Source of the DNA: Trichoplax sp. H2
Taxonomy: Eukaryota > Placozoa > Uniplacotomia > Trichoplacea
Length of the DNA stretch: 64,000 nt
Direction of reading: 5' to 3'
Assembly (NCBI GenBank): GCA_003344405.1
Contig: NOWV01000017.1
Location: 558,001-622,000, forward strand
Every line of letters starts with the position of its first letter. The first letter of the stretch is position 1. The notes beneath the pieces are model-generated. The model ran no database searches. It had not been told where the DNA came from and was given only the letters and a program-made list of their open reading frames with translations. A program made the translations under genes and the position numbers. Shown here piece by piece: positions 15,701 through 28,546 of the stretch.

Positions 15701-16085
15701 TAAAAAAATGGTCGCTACTTGTAGCTAAGCAAAAAGCTGTTAAGGAAAAAGCGGAGGCAACAGGAAAGAAGTATCCTCAAGACTGTTACGATACCGATAA
15801 CGTATTCGATGCAATTTTAAACGAAGACGGTAATATAACCTTGACTGACGATAAAACTAAAAGTTGTTTAATGTACCTAGTTTATCACAGTTTAAAGATG
15901 TTCCTACAATTTTTAACATTTAACGTTAATATTCAGCTTTGTATATGCATCAGATTCATGAGACTAAGTTAATTCTATTATATTTACTTCATCCTATAGT
16001 TGACGATAACACAATAATGCAAAATCATGTTCAATTAAACAACGAAACTACATCTAAAACTGATGAGAACGAAGGTAGTGATTAG
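3703..16085 (+). CDS. PDE10A: cAMP/cGMP 3',5'-cyclic phosphodiesterase, PDE10A type (30 exons)
   Basis: Dual-GAF cyclic nucleotide phosphodiesterase hydrolysing cAMP and cGMP. Exons: 3703-4075, 8886-9050, 10013-10108, 10604-10653, 10889-10920, 11115-11217, 11342-11375, 11488-11547, 11703-11761, 11918-11968, 12061-12119, 12312-12363, 12513-12655, 12763-12855, 12931-12999, 13188-13243, 13362-13420, 13522-13560, 13687-13784, 13890-13976, 14077-14100, 14213-14363, 14463-14618, 14705-14755, 14897-15018, 15092-15203, 15318-15398, 15518-15606, 15693-15829, 16000-16085. All phases fit and give 928 residues (human about 780). The N-terminal 124 residues are Ser/Thr/Asn-rich. Next come a YLxxxPxVLDxFV...EKWL region typical of PDE10/11, GAF-A (about 212-350) and GAF-B (about 379-520, with [12 protein letters not shown] and [13 protein letters not shown]). 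The catalytic domain (about 601-860) has HNWYH (metal His628), CHDLDHRG (His662/Asp663), TACD (Asp773) and the nucleotide-binding Gln825. [10 protein letters not shown] and the GAF sequences favour PDE10A over PDE5 or PDE11. Exon 1 is the least certain part; ATG 8870 could start a shorter form. Confidence 0.94.
4076..8885 (+). other. First intron of the PDE10-type gene (4.8 kb)
   Basis: A long intron between the low-complexity first exon and the first conserved exon. The donor GTAAGT and the acceptor ending GTAACAG join in phase 1, recreating a Glu codon. It is AT-rich with homopolymer stretches, including a 10-base poly-C run at 7560-7569. No convincing exon was found inside. An alternative promoter is possible, because exon 2 is preceded by in-frame ATGs (8843, 8870) that would give an isoform without the Ser/Thr-rich N-terminus. 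Confidence 0.6.
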
Positions 16086-19000
16086 TATATATGGTCTAGG
16101 AATGAATTTTCGAGGGTAAATTTAAAATAGACTTTATGTAAAGGATAATGTGCTTTCGAGTATATCATGAAATACCTTCATTTTTGATAAAATTATTTTA
16201 ATGAACTTTAATTCTATGTTAAGATGTTCTATGCGTGCTAAATTTAGTGGAAATAATTTTTATTTATATAACAATCCTACGTATGCATCTTAAGGCAACA
16301 TCTCTCTCTCTCTCTATATATATTATTATTAGTTAATTTTATTCGACGAACGATCTGTTAATATGTTCTATACATTATCTTGTAATTTACCTTCTCTTTT
16401 TCTATCTTTAACATTTCTTAACACACTATTATTACGATCATCTATATGTGTATATAAACTTATATATAGGCTTTACGTGATCCTTTGGATTGCTAATTGT
16501 ACAGTTACATGTAATGTTAACAGCTAGTACTAGCTGTGATACACATGTATCCTAACTGTTAAGCTACTTTATTATTCTAAGTATACCTGAAAGAAAATAC
16601 TAGTTGCGATAAACTACTTCCTAAATGAAGTTCTTTTATGGAATAATCTATAGATGTTTTATTATAAGCGGTTGTGATCTGTCTAATCGTTAATTTCTAT
16701 TGTATTACTTAATCCTCCTAAATAGCCTATCTTAATATCGAACAACTGTAATTGAAATTACGGGCTGTTAACGTAATTTAGCTACGATCTATACTAAAAA
16801 CGTTCAACGGCATGTAAGTGTACTGTATTCCTGAATATCTACTACTTTGTAGAAATTGGGTGTTTCAAAATTATAGTAACTGCCGATAGTCCGTTGCACA
16901 GCCTGCACATAAGTTTAATAATATACATGAACTCTATTCTCATATCGAAACTAAGTTATTTATTTGTAGGTAAACCTGATTGTTTTTGAAAATTATGATT
17001 AAAATAAAAAGTTATATGTATTCGGGCAATCTCTGTGGCATAGAATAAACCAATAAATAGCTTATACTCTAATTTATTTAGCTAATGTGTTAGTTCGTAC
17101 TGTAAATTTGTTTGTACACAGATCGTTGTAATAGAACACTACAAGTCTTTTTTAACAAATTATGCACGACACAAATCACTATCATGCTTTATTTATTTAC
17201 GTCTTATTCATGCTTGCACATATATTGTGTAAAAATCTGAACTTGGGCAATTATAGATTAATTTACAGTATCGTTAAATTGTAGTTGTATAATACTTCTC
17301 GTTTTTATGCTCATATTATTTTGTGATTAAAAAATTTAATACCAACTAGCTTTTATAACACTATAAACATTTCTATTAGTTACTTAATTGATGCAATTCA
17401 TTACTAGAATTACTATATATCCGAAAGTAAATTATCATGCAAGATGAAGTTTTAGGAAGATTATTTACTTGCTTGGAGATTATAAAGCTATGTTCTGTGT
17501 AGATTTAAAACAAATAATGTAGCTATTATAAGATGGTATATCATAACAAGCATGTATAATCATTTTAGCAACATTAGTAACAATCTTTAATCATGAGACA
17601 CACTATTCATGACGTTGTGAAACTAAACTTATAAGACTGCTCAAAATGAAACTGACACAAATACGAGGAAAATAAATTTGCTTTCTTAAATATTGAAGTT
17701 ATTTACCGTGTAGCTGTAGAAACCGATTTTGACTGACCACAGAATACGACAAAGAGAGATATTTTGATCTTATTGAATTCTGAAAATGCTACGATGAAAA
17801 CATCAGTAACAGTTACTTTTAATTCTCATATTACTTTGAATACTGTTAATATTAGTTTATCTAATGCGGTAGCACCTATATCCACTCCACTGACTATATT
17901 CATAAGCTGTATATACTATACCTTTTATATCGTATTATTCCATGAACTAATAAATTCCAGTAGTCCACGATTATCCCCACATGTACTGTAATTGCTTACA
18001 ATAAGGATGTACAGTAGGCGATATATCATAGTTTAATAAGTATTATAGTATTGTAAATCGTTTCCTTTCGACAATAGATATTCTATCAACAATCGTCTGC
18101 TCATCATATCAATAAGAATTTCCATGCTACTGTAGTATGTTCCTTATTCATTTACTCTCTGATTCTTATTAATCTTTATCAAGTGCAGTCCGTTTTACCA
18201 TCAGGATAACACCTCCTTTGATTATATACAACAGTATTTATGGCTTCGATTTGTTATTCTACCAGGGAAGAGAGTATAAAGTAACACGAGATATATCATA
18301 AGCCATAATCCTAAATACTGTATTTACTTCAACTTGATGCTATAGTTAAAGTGGCTCAAAGGGCGTTTAAAATCCATTCTAATATCTTCATCAATACTAT
18401 AAAAGGTAGGTTAATGAATAATAATTATATGAATTACGCAGATTTTATGGTTGCTATAACAACAACGACAAAAGAGTTCTGTTATTGTCTCTTCAGTTAA
18501 TCGCCAAGTTTTGCTACTGGATAAAAAAAATTTTGTTGTGCTTTACTACAGATAAAACAAATCAAGATAATAGACATTATGCGAATTTTCGTCACTAAGG
18601 ATAACATGAATATCAATGGATCCTATTGGTTTATATTATGATGTAGATGCTATAATAATAGTATCTTTATATAACTCTTCATCAGCAAAATAATGATGTT
18701 CTTAAGTTATTCTGATGACATTCAAATTGGTCCTTTCAGCTGATCTGCCATATTGAATAGTATAGCTTAATAGCAGCAGTCTATTGAAATGAAGCATACA
18801 GTTGCGATAGCACAACCTGTGTTCGTCAAAGTATAGACGTTCACTACCTTTATATTACTATCGGACAAGTTGAATTTTGGGCGAGTGGAGAAGGATCGAC
18901 CGAGGTGTAATTAAATCTAAGCTTGATTTATTCAAAATTAAATCAAAGTAAGTTAGATAAATTATATCGCTACATTATAAGTTTCTGTCTTTATTAAAAT

Positions 19001-19840
19001 CGGCATCAATAATGACAAATTATGGCTATAATTTATCTTATTTATCCATGGCTCAGTCTTGCTTCATTATGACTATTTCATACACGAGGCTACAGCTATC
19101 TTAATTCCACAATTAGTACCCATCCGTTTAGACTATAAACGACAAGAAAACATTAAGTACTGTAAAGGAAAGTCAAAATTTGTTAGATTAAAATTTAGCT
19201 AAAACAGATCAAATTTTCTATTTTTTTTGTTTTACATTTATAAAAAGTAGGTTGATTATTAATCTATTGAAAGAGTGAGAGTATAGTGCTTGTAGTGCCA
19301 TGAAACCGATTTGATGTTCTAGAATTTCTTTATAAAAATTGTCTTCCATTGATTGGTTCATGTTACATTTCGATATTGATATCCAATTCATTTGTATACT
19401 TTCCTTTATATCCTTCGTCTCTTTCCCTAACTAACTATAAAATGTATAATTTTAACGTGTAAATTCATGAAATAATTTTGACTATCTGATCTCATCTACT
19501 TACCTACTACTTTTTTTATTATTGCTTGTAGAATCAATAATTCTGTACACACCTTCAATCTAATTTACAGAATCATAAATCAAATAATTCGTGAAATTGA
19601 GATTGGATCTTTCATAATTGGGAAGGTTAAAACCTTACCATATCGGTTGAAAAGTTGTATACTTTCTTCCTTCAAGATCATCATTAAATAATATTACGAC
19701 TATTCGCTGGTTACTTGTTATCCTACAGCGCTCATTTCAAATCATAAAAGAATAGGGTAGAATAATTATTTATTCTACAGTATAGAACACATCAATATCA
19801 AGAAAAAAGTAATTGCATTGGCAATAAAAAGCGCTAAATT
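16086..19840. other. Intergenic region between the PDE10-type gene and the Na+/Ca2+ exchanger
   Basis: AT-rich spacer of 3.75 kb. It holds the PDE10 3' UTR, with possible AATAAA signals near 17003 and 17043, and the exchanger promoter. A short CT/TA microsatellite lies at 16301-16326. I see no exon with coding-like sequence and splice sites on either strand, and no tRNA-like B box. Confidence 0.55.
16301..16326. repeat. (TC)n(TA)n microsatellite
   Basis: A run of TC dinucleotides passes directly into TA dinucleotides downstream of the PDE10 stop codon. Confidence 0.8.
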
Positions 19841-22800
19841 ATGTCGTACTGTAATAAAACAGGGCTGCTATTGCCTATCTTGGACGAAAGCAACTGGAAT
19901 CAAGGTTTTCGTGGATTTCTCTATTTGGCTGGATTATTATATTCTTTTTTGGGAGTTGCTATCATTGCAGATATTTTTATGTGTGCTATCGAAGTTATTA
20001 CTAGTCAAACGCGACGAATTAAAATTTCCGATAAAGATGGCAACATGAAAGAAGTTGAAGTGCGCATTTGGAATGATACAGTAGCCAATTTAACCTTAAT
20101 GGCATTAGGTTCCTCTGCACCAGAGATTTTACTCTCAATTATTGAGATTGTGGGGAATAGTTTTAAAGCAGGCGATTTAGGTCCGGGTACAATTGTTGGT
20201 TCAGCCGCTTTTAATCTGTTAGTGATCACGGCAACGTGTATTGTGGCAATTCCTAATCCAGAGGGAAGAAGAATTAAAGGAATTAAAGTTTTCGCTGTGA
20301 CAGCAACATTTAGTATATTTGCTTACCTTTGGCTATACATTGTATTAGTTGCTCGTACGAAAAATATTGTCGATTTAACGGAGGCAATTATTACCCTATG
20401 CTTCTTTTTTGTCTTGGTCTTGATCAGTTATTTCGTTGATCGTAATTTTTTCTGTCCAAGAAAGGCCAGGCGAATCTCCGATACTGAAAATGGACATCTT
20501 GCTTTTGGTAAGACTTAAAACCACTGAATTGCTGTCTACTAATATAGCACGAATTCATCACCCTTGAGTTTTCCATTTGTGATTTATAACGTTATTTTAT
20601 TAAACGCTAAAGTAATAAGATCAATTTCGAAATGAAAAACTTTGCTTTTCCGGTGTGCCCATCCGATATATCCATTTGCAAGCTAATTAGCTACACAGAG
20701 ATTTCCTATTTTCATATGATTAATTAATTAATATTATGAATTCTATCAAGTTACTATCACGTTTATATAAATTTTTCTTTAAGGTTTTATCTTCGATAGT
20801 AATTTGTCTGTAGTTACTAATATTAGGCTAACGAATTCTTATAGAGTTTTCCACTTAGCTTTGATAGCAAAATGGCTATTTCCGATCATAATGCAAACTA
20901 GACTAACAGAATTTCTAATTCATTACGATTATTCTGAGGTAGCATTGTCAAGCATATATTAATCCTGACTCTACTAGTAAATATGTACTCATTTCAATGA
21001 TTCAGAAATCAAGCATTTATCAATCCTAGCTATACGACTAGCCCTACTTTATCCACCTTTTAGTAGTTATTTGTTTATCCAGCAATATCTTTAGCTGCTC
21101 CTATTAGACTGAAACTTTTCAAAATTCAGCCTATGATCTCTAAAAGTAGGAAATCCTAGCATATTGGGCTGCTATTTCTGGCAAAATCTTTGCATAAGTG
21201 TTTAAAATGAATCGAACAAACCATTTGTAGTCTGAATTTTTATCTCGTATGTACCCATTCCCAAAATTTATTCCGATTTTTTCAATGGAAATCCTAAATC
21301 TGACGCCATTTCAGTTTATTACAATGTAGACTTGTATTTACATAAAGGCACCCCTATCCTATACGTACCATTAATCATGATATATGTCGTCAATTAACAG
21401 CAGCCATCTAGAGAGTCTTATTTTTGCTAAAGATTTCATTTGCAACATTTTAAGTCATTTTAATTGATAAACCTACATCTACTTTGCCTTTTCACAACAC
21501 ATTCCATCATATTATACAAGACTATTTTTCTATACTGCGTATATTTTAATTTGTAATGAGATTCCCTTAGTTGTACAGCCCTGATATCGCAATTTGGCGA
21601 GTATGACTATTTCAATTACTTATAAACTTAGTTTTAAATAATGTATTAAACATTGATGCTCATAACTGGCATAGGTTCTACACTTTTAGTCCAGAATGTA
21701 AGCTATATAGAGGTTCATTTTTTTACTAGTTAAGACATTAAAACTGGCTATGCTAGTATTGACTTTATCTTGTTCTATCAAAGTTTATCGGCTATAAAAA
21801 CGGGACTGATATTGTCATGTTCAATAGATTTATTTTCCTTTTCAGATATACTCTATTATAACGTAACTTGAGCTAAAACAAGCTTAGTTCTGCTTACTAG
21901 CATTATTGAAAACGGTATCTCTTAATTGACTTTAAGTCTTGGCGTAACTTAAAATGGGTATTAATTATAGTTCACTGAGAATACCACACTAAAAATTCCT
22001 TATTGGGATTTTATTTATTGATAGATGATAGTACTGGTCGCCTTGTGCCTGATAGCTTTGATAAATCTTCGGCAAATTCCTTCTTGAAGGTAAATTTGAT
22101 GACGTTTCTGGATAGTTACGCTGCAGATAAACTTTAAAATTTGATATAAATGGCTTTTGCTTAGGCATCTATGCCTACATAAGCCTACAGTATTATACAG
22201 CACCTGATACATAGGTAGTATATAAATAAAGAACTAACAATTTCCCATTTTATCTCCCCAATCTTTAATCTTCAAGGCTGTTAAAACTAGAACTGATATT
22301 ACCGCAGAAGAAGCCGCAAAATTAGCTGCTGCCAAGTTACAAGAACAGGAGAAAAAATCTTATATTTGGTATCGTGTCGGAGCGGCTCGTCTGGTATCTG
22401 GATCTAAGCGTGTAACGCCATTATTAGATGCTCGATTGCAGAAGGTACAATGAACTACTTATTTAACTCTTTTATGAGAGTATTTTTGGCAGTATACTAC
22501 ACGTTCTAATTACTTTTGACTTATTAAATTCCTATATTCTACAACAACAGATGATAAACTGTAATCTAGACATGGTCGATTAGCTAGTTAATTTAACTAT
22601 AGTATTAGGATGATCATGAGTAACGTAGGCTCAGTTAAGAGTACGCAAAGTATGACATTGATGACAGGAGCGTTTAGTTAATACAAATATAAAGCACATT
22701 AGTACTTAAAAGTGATTAAATGCTCTTCATTCCAACTATTTGATCGTTAATACCACTATAAAAGCTACTCTGTCAAACCGTAATAGATACGTTCATTTTA

Positions 22801-25800
22801 TGACGATATAAAAGCCAATTCCCTGTCTTGAATGCCATTAGTTTACTTTCGATTACAAAGTTAGCACATAGCGCTTCAGTTTTTTTTCCAATTAATGCGT
22901 GATATCGTATTAATGTTCCTTTATTCAATAACTTAAAAGATTTTTGACGATATTGAAATGAAGAATAAGAAATTTTCTTCAACTGCCGATGTTCGAGACG
23001 ATCCAGAAAGTAAGATGTGGAAATTATTAGTAGTAATAATGTAGTGCATCAACATTTTCGAGCTAAAAATGTAGAGACAATTTATAACGGGTTTTAGTTA
23101 TAGATACGGATGTAAATTTAAGATATACGTCTCTCTCTATATAATAAATTAGTAAAATAGCTTCTAGTTAATACCATGGGAAATATAAATAGGGTATTAT
23201 ACAATAACGCAATTATTTCTACAAGATTATCGAACTGGACCAGGTGTTTTTAATTTATTCCTTCTATACAAAGTCATGCTGATTAATGAATAGACATACT
23301 GATAGTTTGAAGCAATACATCCATTATATTAAATTAAATTAAATCAATCTTTTACTTCATTTTACAACAGTAGTTAACTTAGGATATCAAATCTTATTCC
23401 TATTGCATTTTAATGGTAAGGAGACTGAATATTAATTATAGTGATTTATAATTGTCCTAGCTACAACACGAACCACTATCGAATTCACTACGGCTGCTTG
23501 TGCAGTTATGGAAAATGAAAAAATGGTCAAAGTTGGCATTTCAAGAACTGGAAAGCTGAACAACACAATTAAAGTGAGGTAGGTTGATTAAAGAATATTA
23601 CATTTTATTTCTAGTAACAATAATAAAATTTCTTATTTAGTCATTTTGATTCTGTATTAAGTATTTGCAACCTTACTCGATGCTCCGTCATAGTAATATT
23701 CTCAATCAATGAATACTAACACGTAGTTTATCACCTATATTTTGCCTTTTACTTGATCTAGTTAATCATAATCGATAATAATTCCTGCTAAGACTCTTAA
23801 CTAAAGATTCCATTTCACCCTTTATTACTTTACTGTCTTTTGAATTCAGAGCAATAGCCCATAAAAAGGCTAAGAGCTAATAATTAAGTTTTATTGTAGA
23901 CTGGATACATTTATAAATTTATATATTAAATCTCAGGTATAAATTTTTCACTTCTACCGTTATCAAAATATAATCTGAGCTTCCATCGGTGCATCTACGA
24001 AGATTGATTAGATTCACAATATAAAATTTGACATGAGCATTAAAATTGTATATGCAAATTTGTCGTTTTTACCTATTGCTAAAATTAGTCCAACCTTTCA
24101 TCATTACCGGTATATCAAGTAAATTAATCTGACTTATTGTGTAGATTTTGCTACAGGTATTAATAAGATTGTAATACAATACAGGCACAATACGACTCCA
24201 TAACATTAGTCGGTTGGATTCTGATAATATTATCATGATAGTAGTATAAGGTAGATGTAAAACGAGCAACTGAATATAGTATAACCTGATTTTAAATTCA
24301 ATTACAGATACGAAACATTGCCTGGAACTGCAGAACCGGAAAAAGACTATATACCACAAAATGATGTACTCGTATTTGAGCCAAACGAAAAAATTAAATA
24401 TGTAACTATTCCAATTGTTGACGACAACGAGTGGGAACCAGATGAAAATTTTTTCATTCAAATATGGCTAGAAGGGTCCTATGATGATGCCATTATTGGT
24501 GAAAAAAATTCAACTGAAATTACAATTATTAATGACGATGGTAAGCCCCTTGCAAGCATAGTATAAAAATCATCATAGTAATCATTTATCTCGTGGTTAT
24601 TTAATTTATATTGCAATATTAAGTGATCAATATCATGTGATTCAATTAGGCAGACTGTAATATCTGAGTCATAATGATGGATTTTGATTTATTTTATTAG
24701 AGCCAGGTGAAATTGCCTTTAATAAAGCTAGCTATTTATTTAAAGAAAGTTGCGGTACTGCTAAAGTTGAGATCGTTCGTAAAAATGGTAGTGATGGAAC
24801 TATTAGCGTCAATTGGAAAACAATTGACGGCTCGGCTATCAATGGCAAAGATTATCGAGGTGGTACCGGTAAAATCGAATTTCAGCATGGTGAAATGAGT
24901 AAATTAATCGAGATTCCTCTGATTGATGATGACATTTTTGAAAATGATGAAACCTTCCATATTGAATTATTCGATCCAAATGGTGGTGCAAAATTAGGTT
25001 CACGTACTAGAACAGCCTTAACTATTGTTAATGATGACGGTAAATAGAATAGGACGGATAAAGTATTTTAAAATAGTGCAATCGGTTTTTCCCATTGACA
25101 TAGTTCAATATAACATTGATCAGCTGTATGATATTTAGCTATAGAGTGATACCTTGGTCGCCTATCTTATTATGGTATTATCTTTTTCAATCTATTTTAT
25201 TAGTATATAATTCATTGCTGGATAAAGTTGTGGCGCTAACGCGTATTAATGTCCATCGTTTGAAACTGGGCTCTCAAAGTTGGGGAGAACAATTCACTAA
25301 TGCAATGACTGTTAATGGTGGTGATGTTGAGAATGCAACAGGAATGGATTATTTCTTGCATTTCCTAACGTTTGGATGGAAGGTAATTCAAAATAAGTTA
25401 ATTGACGAATAAGAATGATCAATCATAACTATTGCATACTACTATAAAATGAATTTATTAAGTTATATTAGAACCCATTCCCATAAAACTATTTTTTAAT
25501 CGAGATATTTTTATATTTAAAATATGGTTATTTTTAATTTCTTACCAATAGGTTATCTTTGCCATCATACCACCACCTTCGATGCTAGGTGGTTGGCTTA
25601 CTTTCATCGCATCGCTTGGCATGATCGGATTTTTAACTGCTATTGTTGGTGATTTAGCAGGCATATTTGGCTGTATTGTTGGTTTAAGAGATGCAGTTAC
25701 TGCCATTACATTTGTTGCATTAGGCACAAGTTTACCCGATTTGTTTGCTAGCAAAACAGCTGCTTTGAATGAAAAATATGCCGATAATTCTATTGGTAAT

Positions 25801-26269
25801 GTTACTGGTAGTAATTCGGTCAATGTCTTCCTTGGTTTAGGATTACCATGGCTCATTGCTACTATCTATTGGAATTCACAGGTATATCATAACGTTAGTG
25901 TTATTAAATGATAGAAAATTAACTTAGAATAGTACCTTTTCTCCTAGATGAGTGTTTTAAATTATTTTGTGATTTTATATTTCTTAACGTTGTTATTTTT
26001 CTTGCCTTTGGCTAATTTAGAATAAGGAATTCTCTGTTCCTGCTGGTAATCTTGCTTCGAGTGTCATTTTATTTACCATCTGTGCTGTCATTTGTATTGC
26101 TCTTCTAATGTTAAGAAGAATAATTCCATCCTTTGGGGGTAGCGAATTAGGCGGTCCAACCAAATCTAAATACATTTCTGGCCTCCTTTTGGTTACATTG
26201 TGGATAGTCTATGTTATCATATCATCATTACAAGTCTATCGCATTATTCCGCCCATAGTCAAAACCTAA
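19841..26269 (+). CDS. Na+/Ca2+ exchanger, NCX/SLC8 type (10 exons)
   Basis: Plasma-membrane antiporter exporting Ca2+ in exchange for Na+. Exons: 19841-20507, 22025-22089, 22277-22444, 22940-23009, 23461-23578, 24308-24540, 24701-25039, 25204-25382, 25552-25881, 26021-26269. All phases fit; the product is 805 residues (vertebrate NCX about 930-970). A first membrane block is followed by alpha-1 repeat MALGSSAPE (87-95) and [13 protein letters not shown] cytoplasmic loop carries two Calx-beta domains: CBD1 about 324-440 with acidic [14 protein letters not shown]2 441-553 with [12 protein letters not shown] second membrane block has alpha-2 VALGTSLPD (668-676) and [14 protein letters not shown]. 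The last hydrophobic segment is near the C-terminus. The acidic CBD motifs are the usual Ca2+ sensors. An in-frame TAA six bases before the ATG, with no acceptor between, fixes the start, so no cleavable signal peptide is encoded on this exon. It is an SLC8 member; the animal paralogue cannot be assigned. Confidence 0.95.
20508..22024 (+). other. First intron of the Na+/Ca2+ exchanger gene
   Basis: A 1.5 kb AT-rich intron with donor GTAAGA and acceptor ATTGATAG. It separates the exon carrying the first membrane block and alpha-1 repeat from the short exon 2, which begins DDSTGR. Nothing else is recognisable inside it. Confidence 0.6.
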
Positions 26270-26365
26270 ATCCATTTCGATTACCATCTTGAATTTCCAC
26301 GGATAATTTATATTGTTTATATCATCAGTGCAAATCTATAAGATTATTTCGACTGTAAGACTTAA
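26220..26365. repeat. 100-base-offset tandem duplication over the end of the exchanger CDS
   Basis: A segment of about 45 bases starting TATCATCATTACAAGTCTAT at 26220 recurs in diverged form at 26320 (TATCATCAGTGCAAATCTAT), exactly 100 bases on. The first copy encodes the exchanger C-terminus and stop codon; the second lies in the 3' UTR. Confidence 0.55.
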
Positions 26366-28546
26366 TTGTCGACATTTATTGAAGAAAACTTCTACAAAGG
26401 TCGATTCTAGCTACCATTTACAATTTCTTATAATCAAGTAATTACAATCGGTTAGGTCGATAATATAAGAGGATACATATTTCTTCCTTTAATGGTATAA
26501 TAGAGTGGGACTATATTACGAAGTTGGTATATCGGAGTTTACAACTTTCACTCCTTTCCATTTTACCGATTAATATTTATGTTTACTATTATATAAATAT
26601 ATAAAAAAACAGTCACATTCTGGCCAACATAGGAGATAGCTAATTTGTATTAGTTTAAGTTTTCTACCATTCTATGTCACATTAAAATGATCGGATAAGT
26701 TGCTCCTATTAATTTATTGTTCAGCTATAAATTTCGGTAAAAGTTATTTAAATGTTTGACGTAATCATTAGTAGTTTTTTTAACAATATTAATAACTGCT
26801 ATTGATTAATTCTACGACATAAATCTTGATTAATATTGAACGTAGTAGATTAACCGATCATTATAAATTGATTAATAATGAATATATAATTGTAATTAAT
26901 GGAGATAATTATCTATAGAGCAGGCAAGAACTAGCCGATGTTTGATCCTTGCTTCAGGTAGTTAATTCGTGCTCCTAACTTATTGGACGATACCCACTAC
27001 GTAGTTATTATATGAACTACGACGGGCAATATTAACTGTAATGAACATTATTCCACGTTTACTGCTTCTCTTCCACTTGCCATTTTATTGGATAAGAATG
27101 TAATATACCGTAAATCAATTTGTTTAATATCGGTTTTAATTATCATAAGTATTGATCAAACTATGTCATCATTATTCTGTAGACTATACATATATATTAC
27201 AATTTTTGATTTTAATATTTTATCGCACATGTAGTACTCTTAACGTTATGTGTCTACTTAACCCAACTGAATGAGTTGAATTTGCTGTATTCTAATTAAG
27301 CTCAATCTTAGGAATAGGATTGACTATTCTAGCCATTAGTATCATCATGATTTTAATTATTATTATTGTTAATATTACTATTATCAATATCAATATGATC
27401 ATAATTTCCTATCATTGTGTTGTTAAGTAATGTTTACTAATTTAATCCGGTACTATTTTGTTAGTTTCTTAATCAATGATTTTCTAGATATTTACTTTGA
27501 GCTAGCACTGTTTTCTAGTTTACAATCATATTCCTGTTGTTGTTGATCAGTTCATCTATTATGTATCATCCGCAAAGCGATAAATTTTATAGATAACTGA
27601 AATTCGGTATTGCGTTTTCGCAATGTTATTGACTGCTAACTGCAAGAGTCGAGATTTTCATAATATAAAATTTTTAGATTACTGGATACAATAATTGTAC
27701 CAAAGATACTGTAATTGAAAGGTGATTGGATATCGCATGTTTCACATAGATTAGATCAAGCCATCCAGGTAAAACAATTGTTGTAGTTAGCAAATCCACT
27801 TGTACTGCAGCTCTTTTTTAAACTATTTCAAAGGATTTGAGTCGAGATCGTTCATAGCATAGAGTCTTTAGATTACAGGACGCAATAGTTTAGGATATGG
27901 GTAAAGTAAGTACGATGATCTGATGGACATAGAACTACTCAGATTGAATGAAATCATGATGGAAAAGTAATGATTGCTTACGTATCTAGCAAATCCATGG
28001 TGGTATGCTGTTGCTATTCTGTACCCAACTGTTAAAAGGATTGACTAAAATTAGCTATAGTCCCTTTTCAGTAGTGTTAGTTCAGCACTGGGGCATGGAT
28101 TAGATTATTCTTAACATTAGTAATTCGTGTTTAGAGTCTTTAAATCCTTTAAAGAAAAGGATCAAGGAAACTGCTGCAGTAGCGGTGCATTGCACTGATA
28201 CAAGTTTCTTCGCGCAGTACAGTACATCAGGTCCTCTTTTCTTACCTCTATGGCCCACATAGACGCTAGGGGTAAGAGAAGAGCTATTCTCTGGTCACTA
28301 AACAACTAAATAGATCATGATATACAATATTTTGAGTAGTTTACGGTTAGGCTTTTGGTTCTCCATGATGCTGACTACATACAGATGGACAGTCACTGTA
28401 TTAAGGACAGACCAGGAAGGCTAAGCTGGTTTATACTATGCATAGTATGCATACTCATTCAGTTCATCTGGAATATATTGTACTGCTCTACAGAATATCG
28501 TCTATTAGGATCCTTTACGCATGCGTTCAGGTTGCAGTTTGAAAGC
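26270..28546. other. Intergenic region between the exchanger and the mitochondrial uS7m gene
   Basis: 2.3 kb of AT-rich spacer with no supportable gene. It includes the duplicated exchanger 3' end and a diverged tandem duplication around 27.65-28.0 kb. Just upstream of the uS7m start is an imperfect inverted repeat (TCTTACCTCTATG ... CTAGGGGTAAGA, about 28240-28280). A reading frame open from 28355 into the uS7m start codon has no recognisable similarity and is taken as 5' UTR. Confidence 0.5.
27646..28010. repeat. Diverged tandem duplication, period about 195 bases
   Basis: GAGTCGAGAT followed by ATA-rich sequence and TTTAGATTAC occurs at 27646 and again at 27839. The associated word TAGCAAATCC recurs at 27788 and 27987. 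Two copies are visible, with many substitutions. Confidence 0.5.

Noticed and set aside
17764-17991. 75-codon frame upstream of the exchanger as a possible signal-peptide exon
   Set aside because: No signal-peptide character at its start and no splice donor fitting exon 1. The stop directly before ATG 19841 blocks a join.
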